Shown here: positions 26,141 through 37,599 of the stretch, piece after piece
How the letters are laid out: each line of letters opens with the position of its first letter
Numbering within the stretch: position 1 is the stretch's first letter
NCBI GenBank assembly: GCA_029204225.1
Contig: CM055103.1
Span: forward strand, 55,881,078-55,945,077
Source: Diphasiastrum complanatum
Lineage: Eukaryota > Streptophyta > Lycopodiopsida > Lycopodiales > Lycopodiaceae
Direction of reading: 5' to 3'
DNA length: 64,000 nt
Notes under the pieces: model-generated
The model's database searches: none
The model's input: the letters and a program-made list of their open reading frames with translations, nothing else
What the model was told of the DNA's origin: nothing
Made by a program: the position numbers and the translations under genes

Positions 26141-29100
26141 ATGGCTGCCCCTAGAGTTGCTCCACAAGAAGTCAATCCAATTATTGTTAGAAGAGCACCT
26201 CGATTGGATCCACCCAAATATAATGGATTAACAAATCCAGTTAGATTTCTTCATATCTATGCTGAATCTTGTGAAGTCTATGGTGAGATTTATCCTCAAG
26301 ATAAACTTAAGTTGTTTCTTATGGCCTTAACAGGCGCAGCACAAGATTGGTACTATAATCAAGATGAGACTGAGGTACAGATTGGGAGGTTGTTAAGCGA
26401 GCCCTGATCACACGGTTCAAACCACGAAAGTTTATGGAAGACCCTTTCTTACTTTTAGGTAAAATTAAAATCGGAAAGCGAGAAATGGTTTGAGATTACA
26501 TTGAACGAGTGAAACATCTTAGATCTGAATGCAAACCTGAGCAGATTAACGAAAATGCCATGATTATGTGGTTTTTGTCAGGTCTACCTAAATGGATTAG
26601 ACGTGAGTTGAAACACCATAATGAGTATGCACTCTTGCAAAATGTTATGGACGATGCAATTCGGGAGGAGGATGAAGATTCAGATGAGGAGCCAAATATC
26701 AGTATGTTGTCTTATACAGTAGGGCAGACCACTACGACATCCACCACTATTGCATCAACGAATGCCAATGCTACTGCAGAAATGATGCTCAATGAGTTCG
26801 AGAAACTTGGAAAAAGTTAGCTCAAGAAGAATCAGAAGTCCATCAGGAGCCTCTTTTTGTGCTGGATTTGAAGAATATAATGAAGTACTCCATGTTGGAG
26901 CCGCTTGGGAAAGTGAACAAAAGAATATCACTCTACCGATACAGCATAGACAATTTCCTAAAGAAGCAGCCGTGATAGATGGAGGTTCAGGAGTTAATTT
27001 GATTTCTACAAAGCTATGTGCAAAATGGGGCCTTACAAAGATTAAGCCTGCTACTTTTGCTATTAAGCTAGCTGATCAAACGATAGTTCGTCCACGAGGA
27101 ATGGTGAAAGATATACCTGTCAGAATTGTGGGAGTACAGTTCGTCATTACTTTCGTAGTGATGGACTTACCAGAAGTGCCAAATGTCTACCGAATTCTAT
27201 TAGGACATCCATGGTTATGAGTTGCGCAAGAAATTCATAACTGGGGTACCGGAAAAATCACTTTTGAAAATCGTGAACGTGCAGTTAAAATTGATCCTAC
27301 AACTTGTACTATCAAACTAGTGGTTCAAAAAGAGGATGACAATTCGTCAACAACAGATCATACTTGTGATCGACCAGAGAAAAATTTGGGAGTTCATTGC
27401 AATTCTCAAACGGATACTGTCAATTGGAATGAAGCTCTTGCAACAATTGACTGTACAGCAGGATATATGTGTCAACAAGATAATTAATCAGATTTGAATG
27501 AGATTTTCTTATTGGATTGAACTTTTGATACACCAATCACGTTTCCACTGAATGTGCTGAATGTAGTCTGGATATCAACGGAACCTATACCAGATTCGAT
27601 TGAGGATGAACTCATTATTGTGAGTCATGCCTTGACTTATGATGACAATGCAGAACTTACGGATGAGCAGATTCTAAATCATATGGATCCGACCAGATTT
27701 GGAGTGCGTAATGTTCTTGATGAACTCACAGTAAAACTGTCCAAAGCAGTTATATTAAAGGAAGACAGGATCACATGATCGATGACAAAGAAACAAGCTA
27801 AGCAACATTATAATACGGTCCTAAAATGGGAAAATTCCCCTCAAAAAATTGATTCAGAGACAGTGTCACCCTTATTAGATAAAGGCAAAGGAAAAGTTGA
27901 GGATGATTCTTCAAGTCAGATTTCTAGTAAAACATCATCATCTAGGAAGTCTTCATCTATGAAGAAAGATTTATCATCTCGAAAGTCATCACCTCCATGA
28001 TCAATTCCTGCTAAGAAGGCTAAGCGAAGATCCAAGACAAGTCCTTTGAAAACAGAACAAATAGATGTAGTCCAACATGATATGCCTGAACATTTTAAAT
28101 GTTATACACTGGATGATGTGGTTATCATGTTACCTAAAGCACATCGTGAACCTGAAGAATATATGCCGGAATCTAAAGAGGTTTACGATGGCCCAGCTAG
28201 GACGCAGCCAATGAATCTTGCCGAACCATGAGAACCAGAAAAGATTGTACAAGTTGGATCACAACTTACTCCTGAACAGTATCAAACACTCCGCTTGTTA
28301 CTTATTAAGTATCAAGATTGCTTTGCATGGACTTACCAAGATTTGAAGGGTATTCCAACATCAGTGATTGAACATACCATACCTTTGGTACCTGATGCAG
28401 TTCCAAGGGCTACAAAGTTCTATCGCTGTAATCCTAATGTGGCGGACCTGATAAAGAAAGAACTTCAGAGATTGCTTGCCACCAATTTTATTTATGAGAT
28501 CGAGCATACTGAATGGATTTCACCGATTGTCATTGTTCCTAAGAAAAATGAAAAATTGCGGATCTGTGTGAATCTCAAAGCGTTGAACAAAGTGACGCAA
28601 AAGGATCACTTTTTGTTACTTTTTACTGAAAGCATTTTGGATCGCCTTGTTGGAGCGGAAGCTTATAGAATCCTGGATGAATTTAGTGGTTACAACCAGG
28701 TTAAGATTGCACCTGCCGATCGCCATAAAACTGCTTTTTCAATAGAATGGGGCACCTATGCTTACAAAGTAATCTGTTTGGACTCTATAATGTACCAAGT
28801 CCATTCCAAAGAGTAATGCAATTTGCTTAAAGATTATCTGTAGAAATTTCTTGAAATTTACTTGGACGACTTGGGGGTTCATAGTACAGATACAGACCAC
28901 CTGGATCGATTGGAGAAAGTATTTGAAAGATGCTGCAAATATTAGATTTCTCTAAACCCGAAAAAATGTCAGATATGAATTTCCCACGGAGTTGTGCTTG
29001 GACATGTGATATCAAGACATGGTATTGCTACGGATTATTCTAAGATCAAAGTTATTGTGGAATTGCCACCGCCAGCAACAATTCGTGGAGTTTACATGTT

Positions 29101-30362
29101 TATGGGTCATGCAAACTATTATCGAATATTTATTATCTTCTTTGCAGAGTTAGCACGACCTATATACAAACTGACTATTGTTCCTATTTGGACAGTAGAA
29201 GCGTTAGAAGCCTTTGAAAAATTAAAAAAAGCATTAACTTCAGCACCAATATTGCGTTCTCCAGATTGGATGATAGAGTTTCATGTTCATACGGATGGCT
29301 CAAAATACGCCATTGGATCAGTTTTGACACATCCAGGTGACTATAAGAAAGATTATCCTATACGATCTGCAAGCAGATAGCTTACAGATCTAGAAAAGAA
29401 TTATTCAACAACAGAACGTGAGGCATTAGCCATGATTTTTTTTGTTCGGAAATTTCGTCACCATCTCATGGAAATGCACTTTGCATTTTATATGGATCAT
29501 CAACCGTTACTTTACTTGGTAAACAAGACATGCAATACTGAACGTATTGCAAGATGGTTATTGTTATTGACTGAATTTGACTTTTGAATTGTGGTTTGAA
29601 AGGGCAAACAACATTATATAGCCGATCACGTTTCGCGAATTGAATCCGCACCAGTTAATTTTGAAGTGGATGATGAACTGCCAGATGCTGCATTGTTCTA
29701 TGTTGAAGCAGTTTCTGAGTGGGCAGCAGATATTGTTGAGTACCTGATGCTAGGATAACCGAATGACTCCTTGACAAAAGTACAGAAGAGACAATTGATT
29801 CATAAGGCTCAACCTTATCAATTAATTGCAGGACAATTGTATCATCATGGATCAGATAATATTTTACAAATGTGTGTTTTACTGCATGAAGTACCAGATT
29901 TAATCATGTTTTCACATGATAGCATGGGTGGAGGACACTTCTCTACAGATATTACTGCTCGCAAACTTTTACAATCATGTTGTTGGTGGCCTACGCTTCA
30001 CAAGGACACAAAAAATTTTATTCAGACGTGATGTTTGCCAACGAGCACGACGACCTACTCGATAGAACTATGAACTCTTGCATCTGATTTTATCGCAAGC
30101 ACCTCCGAAAAATGGGGACTGGATTATGTTGGACCTATTCACCCTGTCGTGCAAGGATCTCAGGCCCGATACATTATTGTCGCAACTGATTATATGACCA
30201 AGTGGGTTGAAGCCAAAGCTGTCAAAGTTGCTGATGCAAAATCTATGGCCAAGTTTCCATATGAAAATATTATAATCAGATTTGGATGTCTGATCGAGAT
30301 TGTCAGTGACCGGGGTACACACTTTGTTAATCAAACAATAAAGTTTTTACTAGAAGATTTTT
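26141..30362 (+). pseudogene. Gypsy gag-pol, decayed, truncated in integrase
   Basis: Domain order: gag matrix/capsid (PPKYNGLTNPVRFLHIYAES; 26,141-26,820), protease (AAVIDGGSGVNLIS, near 26,965), a spacer rich in Ser/Lys (27,782-28,240), RT (about 28,290-29,000, with ISPIVIVPKKN, LRICVNLKALN and the catalytic YLDDLG), RNase H (FHVHTDGSKYAIG, near 29,280, then STTEREALA), and integrase (GGGHFSTDITARKLL, DYMTKWVEAKAV, VSDRGTHFVN). Many single stops and frameshifts, for example near 27,220, 28,816, 29,380 and 30,030, prevent expression. The integrase is cut immediately after its second Asp, where a minus-strand element begins. The RT motif and tRNA-Asp primer site suggest a non-chromodomain Tat/Athila-like lineage. 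Confidence 0.88.
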
Positions 30363-30429
30363 TGTTATACACAGCACCTGCACCCGTGTCTGGCTTGGGC
30401 AAGAATCTTCTTGTCTCCGGTTGGTCAGC

Positions 30430-30573
30430 CAGGAAGTCATCATTGGCTCCAATGTCTGTGTTAGTTTCCGGAAGGTCGGGGATGGAGTGATCTGGGGAGA
30501 GAGGTGCGGGGGTGAACGGTTTAGGAGGAGGTGGAAATAATAAGTTATACGCAGCACCAGGGGAGTGGAGTTG
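30430..30573 (-). pseudogene. SPGAAYN...PETNTD block, second copy
   Basis: Minus-strand coding sequence reads SPGAAYNLLFPPPP and then SPDHSIPDLPETNTD, matching the block at 21,010-21,153. It follows the coiled-coil ORF of the Gypsy extra region after a stretch with stops. I do not recognise the protein. Confidence 0.55.
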
Positions 30574-30828
30574 CTAGAGGAACTCGTCCCGTCGGGCTTT
30601 GTGGGTGTCAGTTGGACCTTTTGATGGGCCCATTATTTGACTAGGAGGTGATGAAGAAAGGAGAGATGAAAGAATTAGGTAAGTTGGAATGAATTTTTCA
30701 GAGAAATTAAATGCGGAGTAGGAGGAATGGTTAAAGGTGGGAGGGGGTCGGGGAAGGCTCATGGAAGCAGCACCGGCTCTCTGGCCACCCGATCTTGAGC
30801 TATCGTCTGATCGGTGGGTTTGTCCGTC

Positions 30829-31626
30829 CTAATTCCCTGCTCCATCATTCTCATCATCGTCCTGTGGCTTCGTTACGTGAGCACCTGCTTGGGCCTTGCA
30901 TGTCGTGTCCCATAATTGGTTCACCTTGTCCAAGACTTGCTGTAGGGCCATCGTTGTTTCTTCAAGCTGCTTCAAGGACTCCAAGACGATCTTCTCTTGT
31001 TTCGCCACAATGTTTTCAAAATTCTTTTTATCGGCCTCTTGCTCTTGGATCAACCTTATGTATTTCTCCATCCGGATGGCTGAGGCCTGTGGGGCTTGGA
31101 TTTGAATGTCCTCAGGCTTGACTGGAGGAGCATTGACTGTCATTGCACCCGATGATCCATCTCGTACTTGGTCGATTTGGACCATCTGGTGCTTCAGTTG
31201 CTGCTGAACCTCTTCCAAGGTGGTTTTCTGCCCGGCCATCACGGATCTGCTTTCTACTGCCTATTTTTCTTTTTCTTTGGCCATCCTTTGATATCGTGCA
31301 ATCTCTTGGTCTTGATGTTGGACCTTGCTCTCTAGAACTTGATGTTGGCTCACCAACCAATGCATGTGGTAGCTCATTTCGGATAGGCCAATCATTGAGC
31401 GTTTGGTTGCTTCAATGAGCTTTTCAAGGTTAGAGAGGGTTGGGTACTGATCTGGGGTGTGGGATGGTGAGGCTAAACCAAAAAATAGGCGTGGTGTTAG
31501 AACTGCAGATGGAGGTGGAGGTGGAGGTGGAGGTGTCTGACTTCTTCTTGGTTGCTTCCCCTTTTCTGGTTCATCGTCGCTTATCTCCATCAGGTCCGCA
31601 GCATCAAAATATTGAGATGTGTCCAA
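30829..31626 (-). CDS. Element-borne coiled-coil ORFs (extra region, C-terminal part)
   Basis: Two minus-strand frames, 31,626-31,261 and 31,242-30,829, are separated only by a stop and a few codons, and were probably one frame. The first has an acidic start, a run of eight prolines, and a helical segment (LEKLIEATKRSMIGLSEM...) leading to a heptad-rich ALESKVQHQDQEIARYQRM-like end. The second is strongly helical (LEEVQQQLKHQMVQIDQV, then RLIQEQEADKKNFENIV, then VLESLKQLEETTMALQQVL) and ends in an acidic tail. A long coiled coil is predicted. There is no transmembrane segment, so it does not look like an envelope protein. Function unknown. Confidence 0.55.
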
Positions 31627-31745
31627 TATGTGGACTTGCTAGGCCTGGGCTGTTCTCGTGTCTTGGGGACTGGATATCCCCACTCCTCCCCCCCCCAAAA
31701 AAAAAACTTGTGCTAGTGGTGATGTTGGTGGTGTTGGCATTGTAA

Positions 31746-32218
31746 TCAGTGTGGGTGGGGTGGTGGCCTCATCTGGCTGACTTGGGACTGGAGGTACTGT
31801 CGTGTCAGGTCCAGTGTGGATGTAGTTGCTCCATCACCCCCGTCGATGACATGTGAGGGTGACGAGTGTTGTTGTGATGCTGTGGACGAGCTACCACCAT
31901 CTGGCGTGGAACCATGTGAAACTGATCCCACCGGTGATGTGCTCCCAGCTTGAAGCTTCCCTTGTCTTCGTTGTTGTCGTGTACCTGGCAACTGAGCCCT
32001 TGAGGTATCTGTATGTGGAGCTCTAGAGGTTGCAGTTGCTTGTGGATTCTGGGGTGGGCTTCTTGGCTTGTGTACCAGTGGGAGGATACTAGTATTGACT
32101 TGTTTGGCCTGGGACCTTGATGGTGAAGTTGTCTTTGCACGCTTGGGCTTCTTGTGTTCAATGGGAATATCTCATGCCTTGTCCGCAAGCTGCAGTTGTT
32201 GTTGGAGCTTTGGCCCAT
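31746..32218 (-). pseudogene. Low-complexity linker of the extra ORF region
   Basis: Minus-strand frames rich in Ser, Gly, Gln and Thr (HGSTPDGGSSSTASQQHSSP) lie between the globular ORF upstream and the coiled-coil ORFs downstream. They are in shifted frames relative to both. Probably a disordered linker of a formerly continuous protein. Confidence 0.45.
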
Positions 32219-32909
32219 TTTGTACTTGATGCAGAGTGATATCTGTCATCAGATATCCTAATATTGTGATAGGCTGCTTGTGCTTAATGCACTCATGAAG
32301 ACAATTCGAAGCAAATTGTGCCCAATCATAGAGGTTCTGGGCATGCAGTCGTGAATCTGCCATCATGTGAAACAGGGACATGGGTACCCTCAACACTTTC
32401 ATTCGAGACTTCTGTGTGCATTTGGTGAGATATGCACATGCTGCTTGAAGTTGTTTGTCGTTGATTGCTTCCAGCCTGTACCCATCCTTGTTCTTCCACT
32501 TGGTCACAGAGGGATCGATATATTTGAAATATGTCGTTTGCTCTATCTTCTGGAGTGTCCTTGTGACAGTGTTTGGCCCTCGTGAAAAACCATAAGGTTG
32601 CAAGTCAGCTGCCGCAAAGGATACATTATAGACATAATTCCTGATAGGGGGAACTATGATCTGACATGATCTTGTCGTGGTATGATAATTTGCATATGCC
32701 ATGTGTACCAGATAGGGGCTTTGATAACCTGTCAAGACAGGGATCTGAAATTCGATTTCCTTGAAGAAGGACTCTGCCTGCTGGTACCAGGTTTGCATCT
32801 TTGTAAGGTCAAGCTTGCACAAGGCTCTGGTCGAGATCTGACGGTCGAGATCTGAAGGAACTCTCATAATGCATAAATGGATCTGTTTGATGCAAGTGAA
32901 GAACTGCAA
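32172..32909 (-). CDS. Unrecognised 245-residue ORF downstream of Gypsy integrase
   Basis: An open frame starting 320 bp after the integrase stop, on the same strand. It is rich in aromatic residues and Gln (FFKEIEFQIPVLTGYQSPYL, YFKYIDPSVTKWKNKDGYRL, RVPMSLFHMMADSRLHAQNL), apparently globular and mostly helical, with no membrane segment and no metal-binding cluster. I cannot assign it to a family. A pyrimidine-rich stretch on the minus strand near 33,130-33,080 and a TTTTCCTTGCAG acceptor-like site near 32,905 would allow expression from a spliced RNA, as suggested for extra ORFs of some plant Gypsy lineages; this is inference. Together with the linker and coiled-coil ORFs it could make a protein of roughly 650-700 residues. 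Confidence 0.55.
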   Translation of the reverse strand: MQFFTCIKQIHLCIMRVPSDLDRQISTRALCKLDLTKMQTWYQQAESFFKEIEFQIPVLTGYQSPYLVHMAYANYHTTTRSCQIIVPPIRNYVYNVSFAAADLQPYGFSRGPNTVTRTLQKIEQTTYFKYIDPSVTKWKNKDGYRLEAINDKQLQAACAYLTKCTQKSRMKVLRVPMSLFHMMADSRLHAQNLYDWAQFASNCLHECIKHKQPITILGYLMTDITLHQVQNGPKLQQQLQLADKA

Positions 32910-33232
32910 GGAAAATAGGACTGTAGCTCACAGTAGAAGTTCTTATAAAAGAGGTGTATCTCGAGGAGTGTTGGTTACCCTGAGATACTAGTGAGACAGA
33001 GATGAGGTGGCCGAAGTGTAAGAATGATTTCCTAAGGTATCGCCTATCAATTGTCGATCTAGAACACCCGTGACCCATGAGTATGAACAGAAGAAAGAGA
33101 AAAAAGAAAGAAAAAAGAAAAAAAAATGCATAGAATGTACATAAGTAATGATATGAAGTATAAACAAGGAACGAGGTGAACAATAGACGAGATGTACAAG
33201 GAAAAGAATAATATAATAATATTATTATTTAT

Positions 33233-34277
33233 TTATTTATTTTTATTTTTCAGATCTTCAAGAGAAAAGATCCTAAATTGGGTCAACAAATAATAACTCT
33301 TCATGTACCGTCGTAGACGACCACCCTTTACGACAGTGTCTAGGAGTGTCCCGTCAAGTGTTTGTAACTGGATTGCACCATTAGGAAATATTTTGTTAAT
33401 AACGTATGGCCCTTCACTTCTGAACTTCAACTTGTCGGGGTGCTTCTTTGATGTATAAAGAAGTACTTGGTCACCTAAATGTAGATCTTTATTGCGCAGG
33501 TGATGGTCATGCCAAGATTTTTGGCGTCGTTTGTTAACTAGTTGTGCGTGATAAGATATTAGTCTTGTCTCGCATAACTGGGCTAGCGTAAATAGCCTGG
33601 TTTTGACTTGTTGTTCGATTGAAGCTTTTTCACAGAGATCTGTTGAAAAAGCCTCTGTAACTCGTAGCGAAGGTACTAAGAATTCTACGGGCATTACCGC
33701 TTCTTGACCGTATACTAATTGGAAAGGGGTTACCCACCTAGTGGCTTTCTTCGGGGTGGTGCGGTAAGCCCAGATAGCTGAAAAAAGTTTTGTTTCCCAA
33801 TCAGAACGACTAGTTTCAACTATCTTGGTTAGAATCTTACAGATCATCTTGTTAGTTGATTCAGCCTGGCCATTACACCTAGGATAGTACAGTGCACTTT
33901 TTTTGTGAATGACAACGACAACATTTAAAAAATGTGTGCCGCGATTACTAACAAGCTCCATGGGACAGCCAAAACGGGTAATAATGTTTTCGTAAAAACA
34001 AACGTGCAACTGTGTTTGCGTTGGCGTCCTTCGTTGCTCGGGCCTCTACCCACTTAGTGGTGTAATCTGTGGCTATGAAGATGTATCGAGCTTGGGTATG
34101 TTTCGTTGCTGGACTGATGGGTCCAACAAAGTCAATCCCCCACTTATGGAAGACTTCGTCTTCTATAATGGGAGTCAATGGTGTGAAGTCTGCTTTGGAA
34201 TTTTTCTTTGCTCTTTGACAGACATCACATGCTTTAATGACAGCAAACATGTTTTTAAACAAAGGTGGCCACCACAA
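33233..34277 (-). pseudogene. Gypsy integrase (frameshifted)
   Basis: The upper frame (34,277-33,948) has CDVCQRAKK of the zinc-binding domain, WGIDFVGP with the first catalytic Asp, and IATDYTTKWVEARA. The lower frame (34,009-33,233) continues with the VSNRGTHFLN region, where the usual second-Asp residue of SDRG is read as N, then NGQAESTNK with the catalytic Glu, WAYRTTPKKATRWVTPFQLV and LGDQVLLYTSKKHPDKLKFR. A frameshift separates them at about 33,990. About 20 residues normally present between the second Asp and Glu are partly missing. Confidence 0.85.
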
Positions 34278-34456
34278 TCCTGCTCGAAGGATAATCCTCG
34301 ATGTGGCTTCAGCAGAAAAGTGGCCACCACCGATGCCCTCATGAGTCTGGGATATTATTGGTCATATCTCAGATTCATAGGCACATCGTTGAATAATGTC
34401 GTCAACGCCCCTTTTGTAAAGTTGTCCAACAATTAACTGAAAGGGCGCTGCTTTTA

Positions 34457-35021
34457 TTAATAAAAAAAAAATTTCGTTGTACACAGGCCTTCTTTTAGTT
34501 GGCCTGTTTTGAGGAACTGAGTGATCTCCTCAGCCCATATGGGTGTGGCATCGATTCGAAAAAGGCATGCATCAGGAAGATTATCATTGACTAGTGCAGT
34601 TGCTTTTTCAGCACTTGGTAGTCTAGAAAGGTGATCCCGCCATGAAATGTTGGGACCCTTTCCGACCAACTATACGGAAATTAAATTCCTCCAAAATTAG
34701 TAGCCATCGAGCTATTCGTCCCATCTTACAGAACTTATTAACGATATATAGGAGTGCTTGATGGTTTGTGTAGAAAGCAAAGGTCTGGCCTAATAAATAA
34801 TGTCGTAGTTGTTGTACCGCATAGACCATTGCCAATGCTTCTCTCTCGGTAGTAGTATAGTTTACTTCAGCAGGCACCAGTTGTCTGCTTAAGAAACGTA
34901 TGGGAAAGTCCTTGCCATACTCGCCTGGTTGTGCAAGAAGACCCCCAATGGCATACTTACTTGCGTCAGTATGCACATGGAATTCTGTTGTGTAATTTGG
35001 CGAGCGGATACGTATTGGCAT
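34457..35021 (-). pseudogene. Gypsy RNase H domain
   Basis: Reads FHVHTDASKYAIGGLLAQPG, then PIRFLSRQL, YTTTEREALAMVYAVQQLRH and FYTNHQALLYIVNK, the standard tether-plus-RNase H region. A second frame from 34,669 continues with ISWRDHLSRLPSAE. The domain directly follows the protease with no RT between them. Confidence 0.85.
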
Positions 35022-35457
35022 CTTTTGGTAAGTCTAAGATTACACAATCGATGATAAATTTGACACCTGCTGTTCGAACTTTTATATTTGATAAATGACC
35101 AGCAGGGTCGGTAACTCTTTGATCAGCCATACGAAGTTTATATCGTGGTTGATCGAGGGTATTGAAGCCCCATGACTTTGCCAACGACAAAGCCATTATA
35201 TTGACGTCTGATCCGCTGTCGAGGATAGCATATACTGCGGGATAATCTTTATAGGACAAGGGTAGTGTGATGCTATTCCCCTTAGCAACACCTCTATTCA
35301 TCAGATTCATAGGAATCTGAGGAATTTTAGGAATTACTTCTGGATTTTGCTGTTCATCAGGAATAGGAGACAGCTGAAAACTACAATGGATATAACGTTG
35401 AAGTCCGGTGAGGGATTTGATAGCACTATGGCATGGCATGGTGAGTTGAGCTTGCAA
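35022..35457 (-). pseudogene. Gypsy protease, joined directly to RNase H
   Basis: AVYAILDSGSDVNIMALSLA carries the D-S-G catalytic motif, followed by the conserved CVILDLPKDANTYP segment. In the related plus-strand element the matching VVMDLPEVPNVY segment is followed by the end of protease and a complete RT. Here the sequence passes straight to RNase H at about 35,030, so roughly 2 kb is deleted. Confidence 0.85.
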
Positions 35458-35627
35458 GAGGTCAGAAAATACTTCAAGTCCCTAGAGGGACTGCTCCTTT
35501 TCGGGGATATGAGCTAATAACGGACTGTTCGTATGTTTTTCCTCTCGCAAAAATTCATCTCAAAATTTGTTGTATTGTCTTTGTTCCACTTTTGGGTCTG
35601 GGTAATCTTTTGGTGCTGTGGAGGCCG

Positions 35628-37415
35628 TCAAATGGCTTCTATGTGGGTCAGCTGATTGTCCATGATTTTGCTGCTGTTCGTGTTGTTGGCGTTGTGCTCT
35701 AGTAAGAACTCTAACAGGTTCGGATGTGATATGACATGATGGAAGGATCCTGTTAGTTGTTTAGGACAGTCTTTGAAGCTGTGTTTGCGAACACAATCGG
35801 GACATTCTGCATGGTATTGGTTTTTAACTTTACAGTCAGCCATGAAATGTCATGTTTTGCCACAGATAAAACAGCGGTTGCTCATGGGTCCGGTGGTGAT
35901 AGCGTAACCATCTTGGATGGCTAGCTGAGTTGGATTGTCTTGTGGTGTGGAATACTCAACTTGTTTGCATGACCATGAGTTGTCGGTTTGATACTGGTGA
36001 TTGCTAGATGATGGAATTGATGTATCAGGATGATATGATTGATCGTAGGAGTTTTCTACCAGGTGTGTGTGTGCAGACTCTCGAGGATGTCTATTTTTTG
36101 TGCTCCTAGATCCTGTTGTCCTCGTGGTGGTGGTCCTAAGAGTGCCAGTTGTTGTTGAGGTTGATGTCTAGGTGGTCTGGGCAACTCTTGTATATGGATC
36201 TGGTTGTTTCATGGTGGATAGGGCGTGTGTTGTTTCTATGAAACAAATGGTTGTTGAGGAGGTTGATAATGTCCTCCTGACTGGTTGTGAGATTGATTCC
36301 TCAGGTTATAATAGCAATAAAGGGAGGTATGCCCCATAGAGTCACAGATTTCACATTTGATCAAGGAGGTATCTGGGACCGATTGGTATGAAAGGCACTC
36401 ATTGCCAGTGTGTGTACCTCGGTAGTGAGGGCACCACGTGTTCTCTCTTCTATGATGGATTTGGCCAGTGGGTAGCTGACCTGGCATCGAACTTTGGATA
36501 GACTTAAGAGTGTTTTGAAACTCTTTGGTGAGTTTTTCCATCTGTTGTTGGTGTTGCTGATTAAGCAACTTCATCTGTGTTTTCCATAACTATTCTCGTG
36601 TGTCATCGTTTGGTCGAGCTTCTTGGACAACACGATGTGCTCTCCGTTCTCGTGGTTCCTCAACATCTGAGTCCTCGTCTTCTTCTCAAATGGTAGCAGA
36701 CATGGCTTGTTTCAATGATGTATATTCATCATTGGAACGAAGTTCACGTCTGATCCATCGGGGAAGTCCAATGAGGAACCAAATGATGAGCATGGACTCG
36801 GTAGGTTGCTCTTGTACCTGACTTTTTAATCGTTTAAATTGTTCGATATAGTGACGTCTTTTTCATCTTTTGTCATTTTGATATTACTTAGTTTGACAAA
36901 AGTACTTTTTATCAAGCGAAAAGGCTTGAACTGTTTGATAAATGTCTCTTTCAAGAGTAACCAGTCATGTTTATCTTCACGATCAAGGTTAAAAAACCAG
37001 TCTCGTGCGCGATCGATCATGGTCATCGAGAAGAGTTGTATCATGGTCTCTGGTGTTGTCTCGCCGTAGATGTCACAGGCATTCTCAAAGACTTGGAGAA
37101 ATTGCTGAGGATCAGTGTTACCATCGTATTTAGGTAAGTCTAGCTTTGGGATCTTTTTTTCAGTTGTGGAACATTATTTGCGAAAGCTCCGTTTAAGTGA
37201 GCTCGTGTATGGGATGATTTGGCAACATGAAATTGTAGTCGTTCGTATGGAGCTTCATAACGCATAGGTTCCCATCTGTCAAATGGGTTTGTGGATGGTT
37301 CTTGGACTTGGGATTTCATCCTAGAATACCTGTTAAATCGAGCCTGTTGAGTAGATGGAGAGACCATCTCTGGTGGATAGTCCTCTGTAGTATTCGGATC
37401 GTTAGGGCGATCCAT
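35628..37415 (-). pseudogene. Gypsy gag region, frameshifted
   Basis: Includes the start (37,415-37,140: FDRWEPMRYEAPYERLQFHV), the capsid helix segment RARDWFFNLDREDKHDWLLL with FIKQFKPFRL (37,044-36,826), a Gln-rich helical region (LLNQQHQQQMEKLTKEFQNT, near 36,570) and Cys/His pieces such as CPHYRGTHTGNEC and CEICDSMGHTSLYC (36,450-36,310) and CPDCVRKHSFKDC (35,800). A related gag fragment lies on the plus strand at 50,400-51,110. Confidence 0.8.
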
Positions 37416-37599
37416 GACAACTCGTAGAGTGTCGTAGGATGGTGGAAATAAACTCGTGCACTCTGGGTACGGTGGATATAGTTGTCAGAATGCGGGTGTT
37501 GTGGTCTGTTACGGGTTGATTTCGATTTGGGATGGTCGATGGAGGTCGTTGAAGGCCGTAAATTGTAATATTGCGGTCTACTGCGGTTTGTGACGGTCA

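Noticed and set aside
31440-31745. Plus-strand ORFs in the 30.8-32.6 kb region
   Set aside because: They are antisense shadows of the minus-strand coiled-coil and linker frames, with compositions that mirror proline and glutamine codons.
32172-32909. Envelope-like protein of a Gypsy element
   Set aside because: No signal peptide, transmembrane segment or fusion-like region is visible, so the envelope label was not used.
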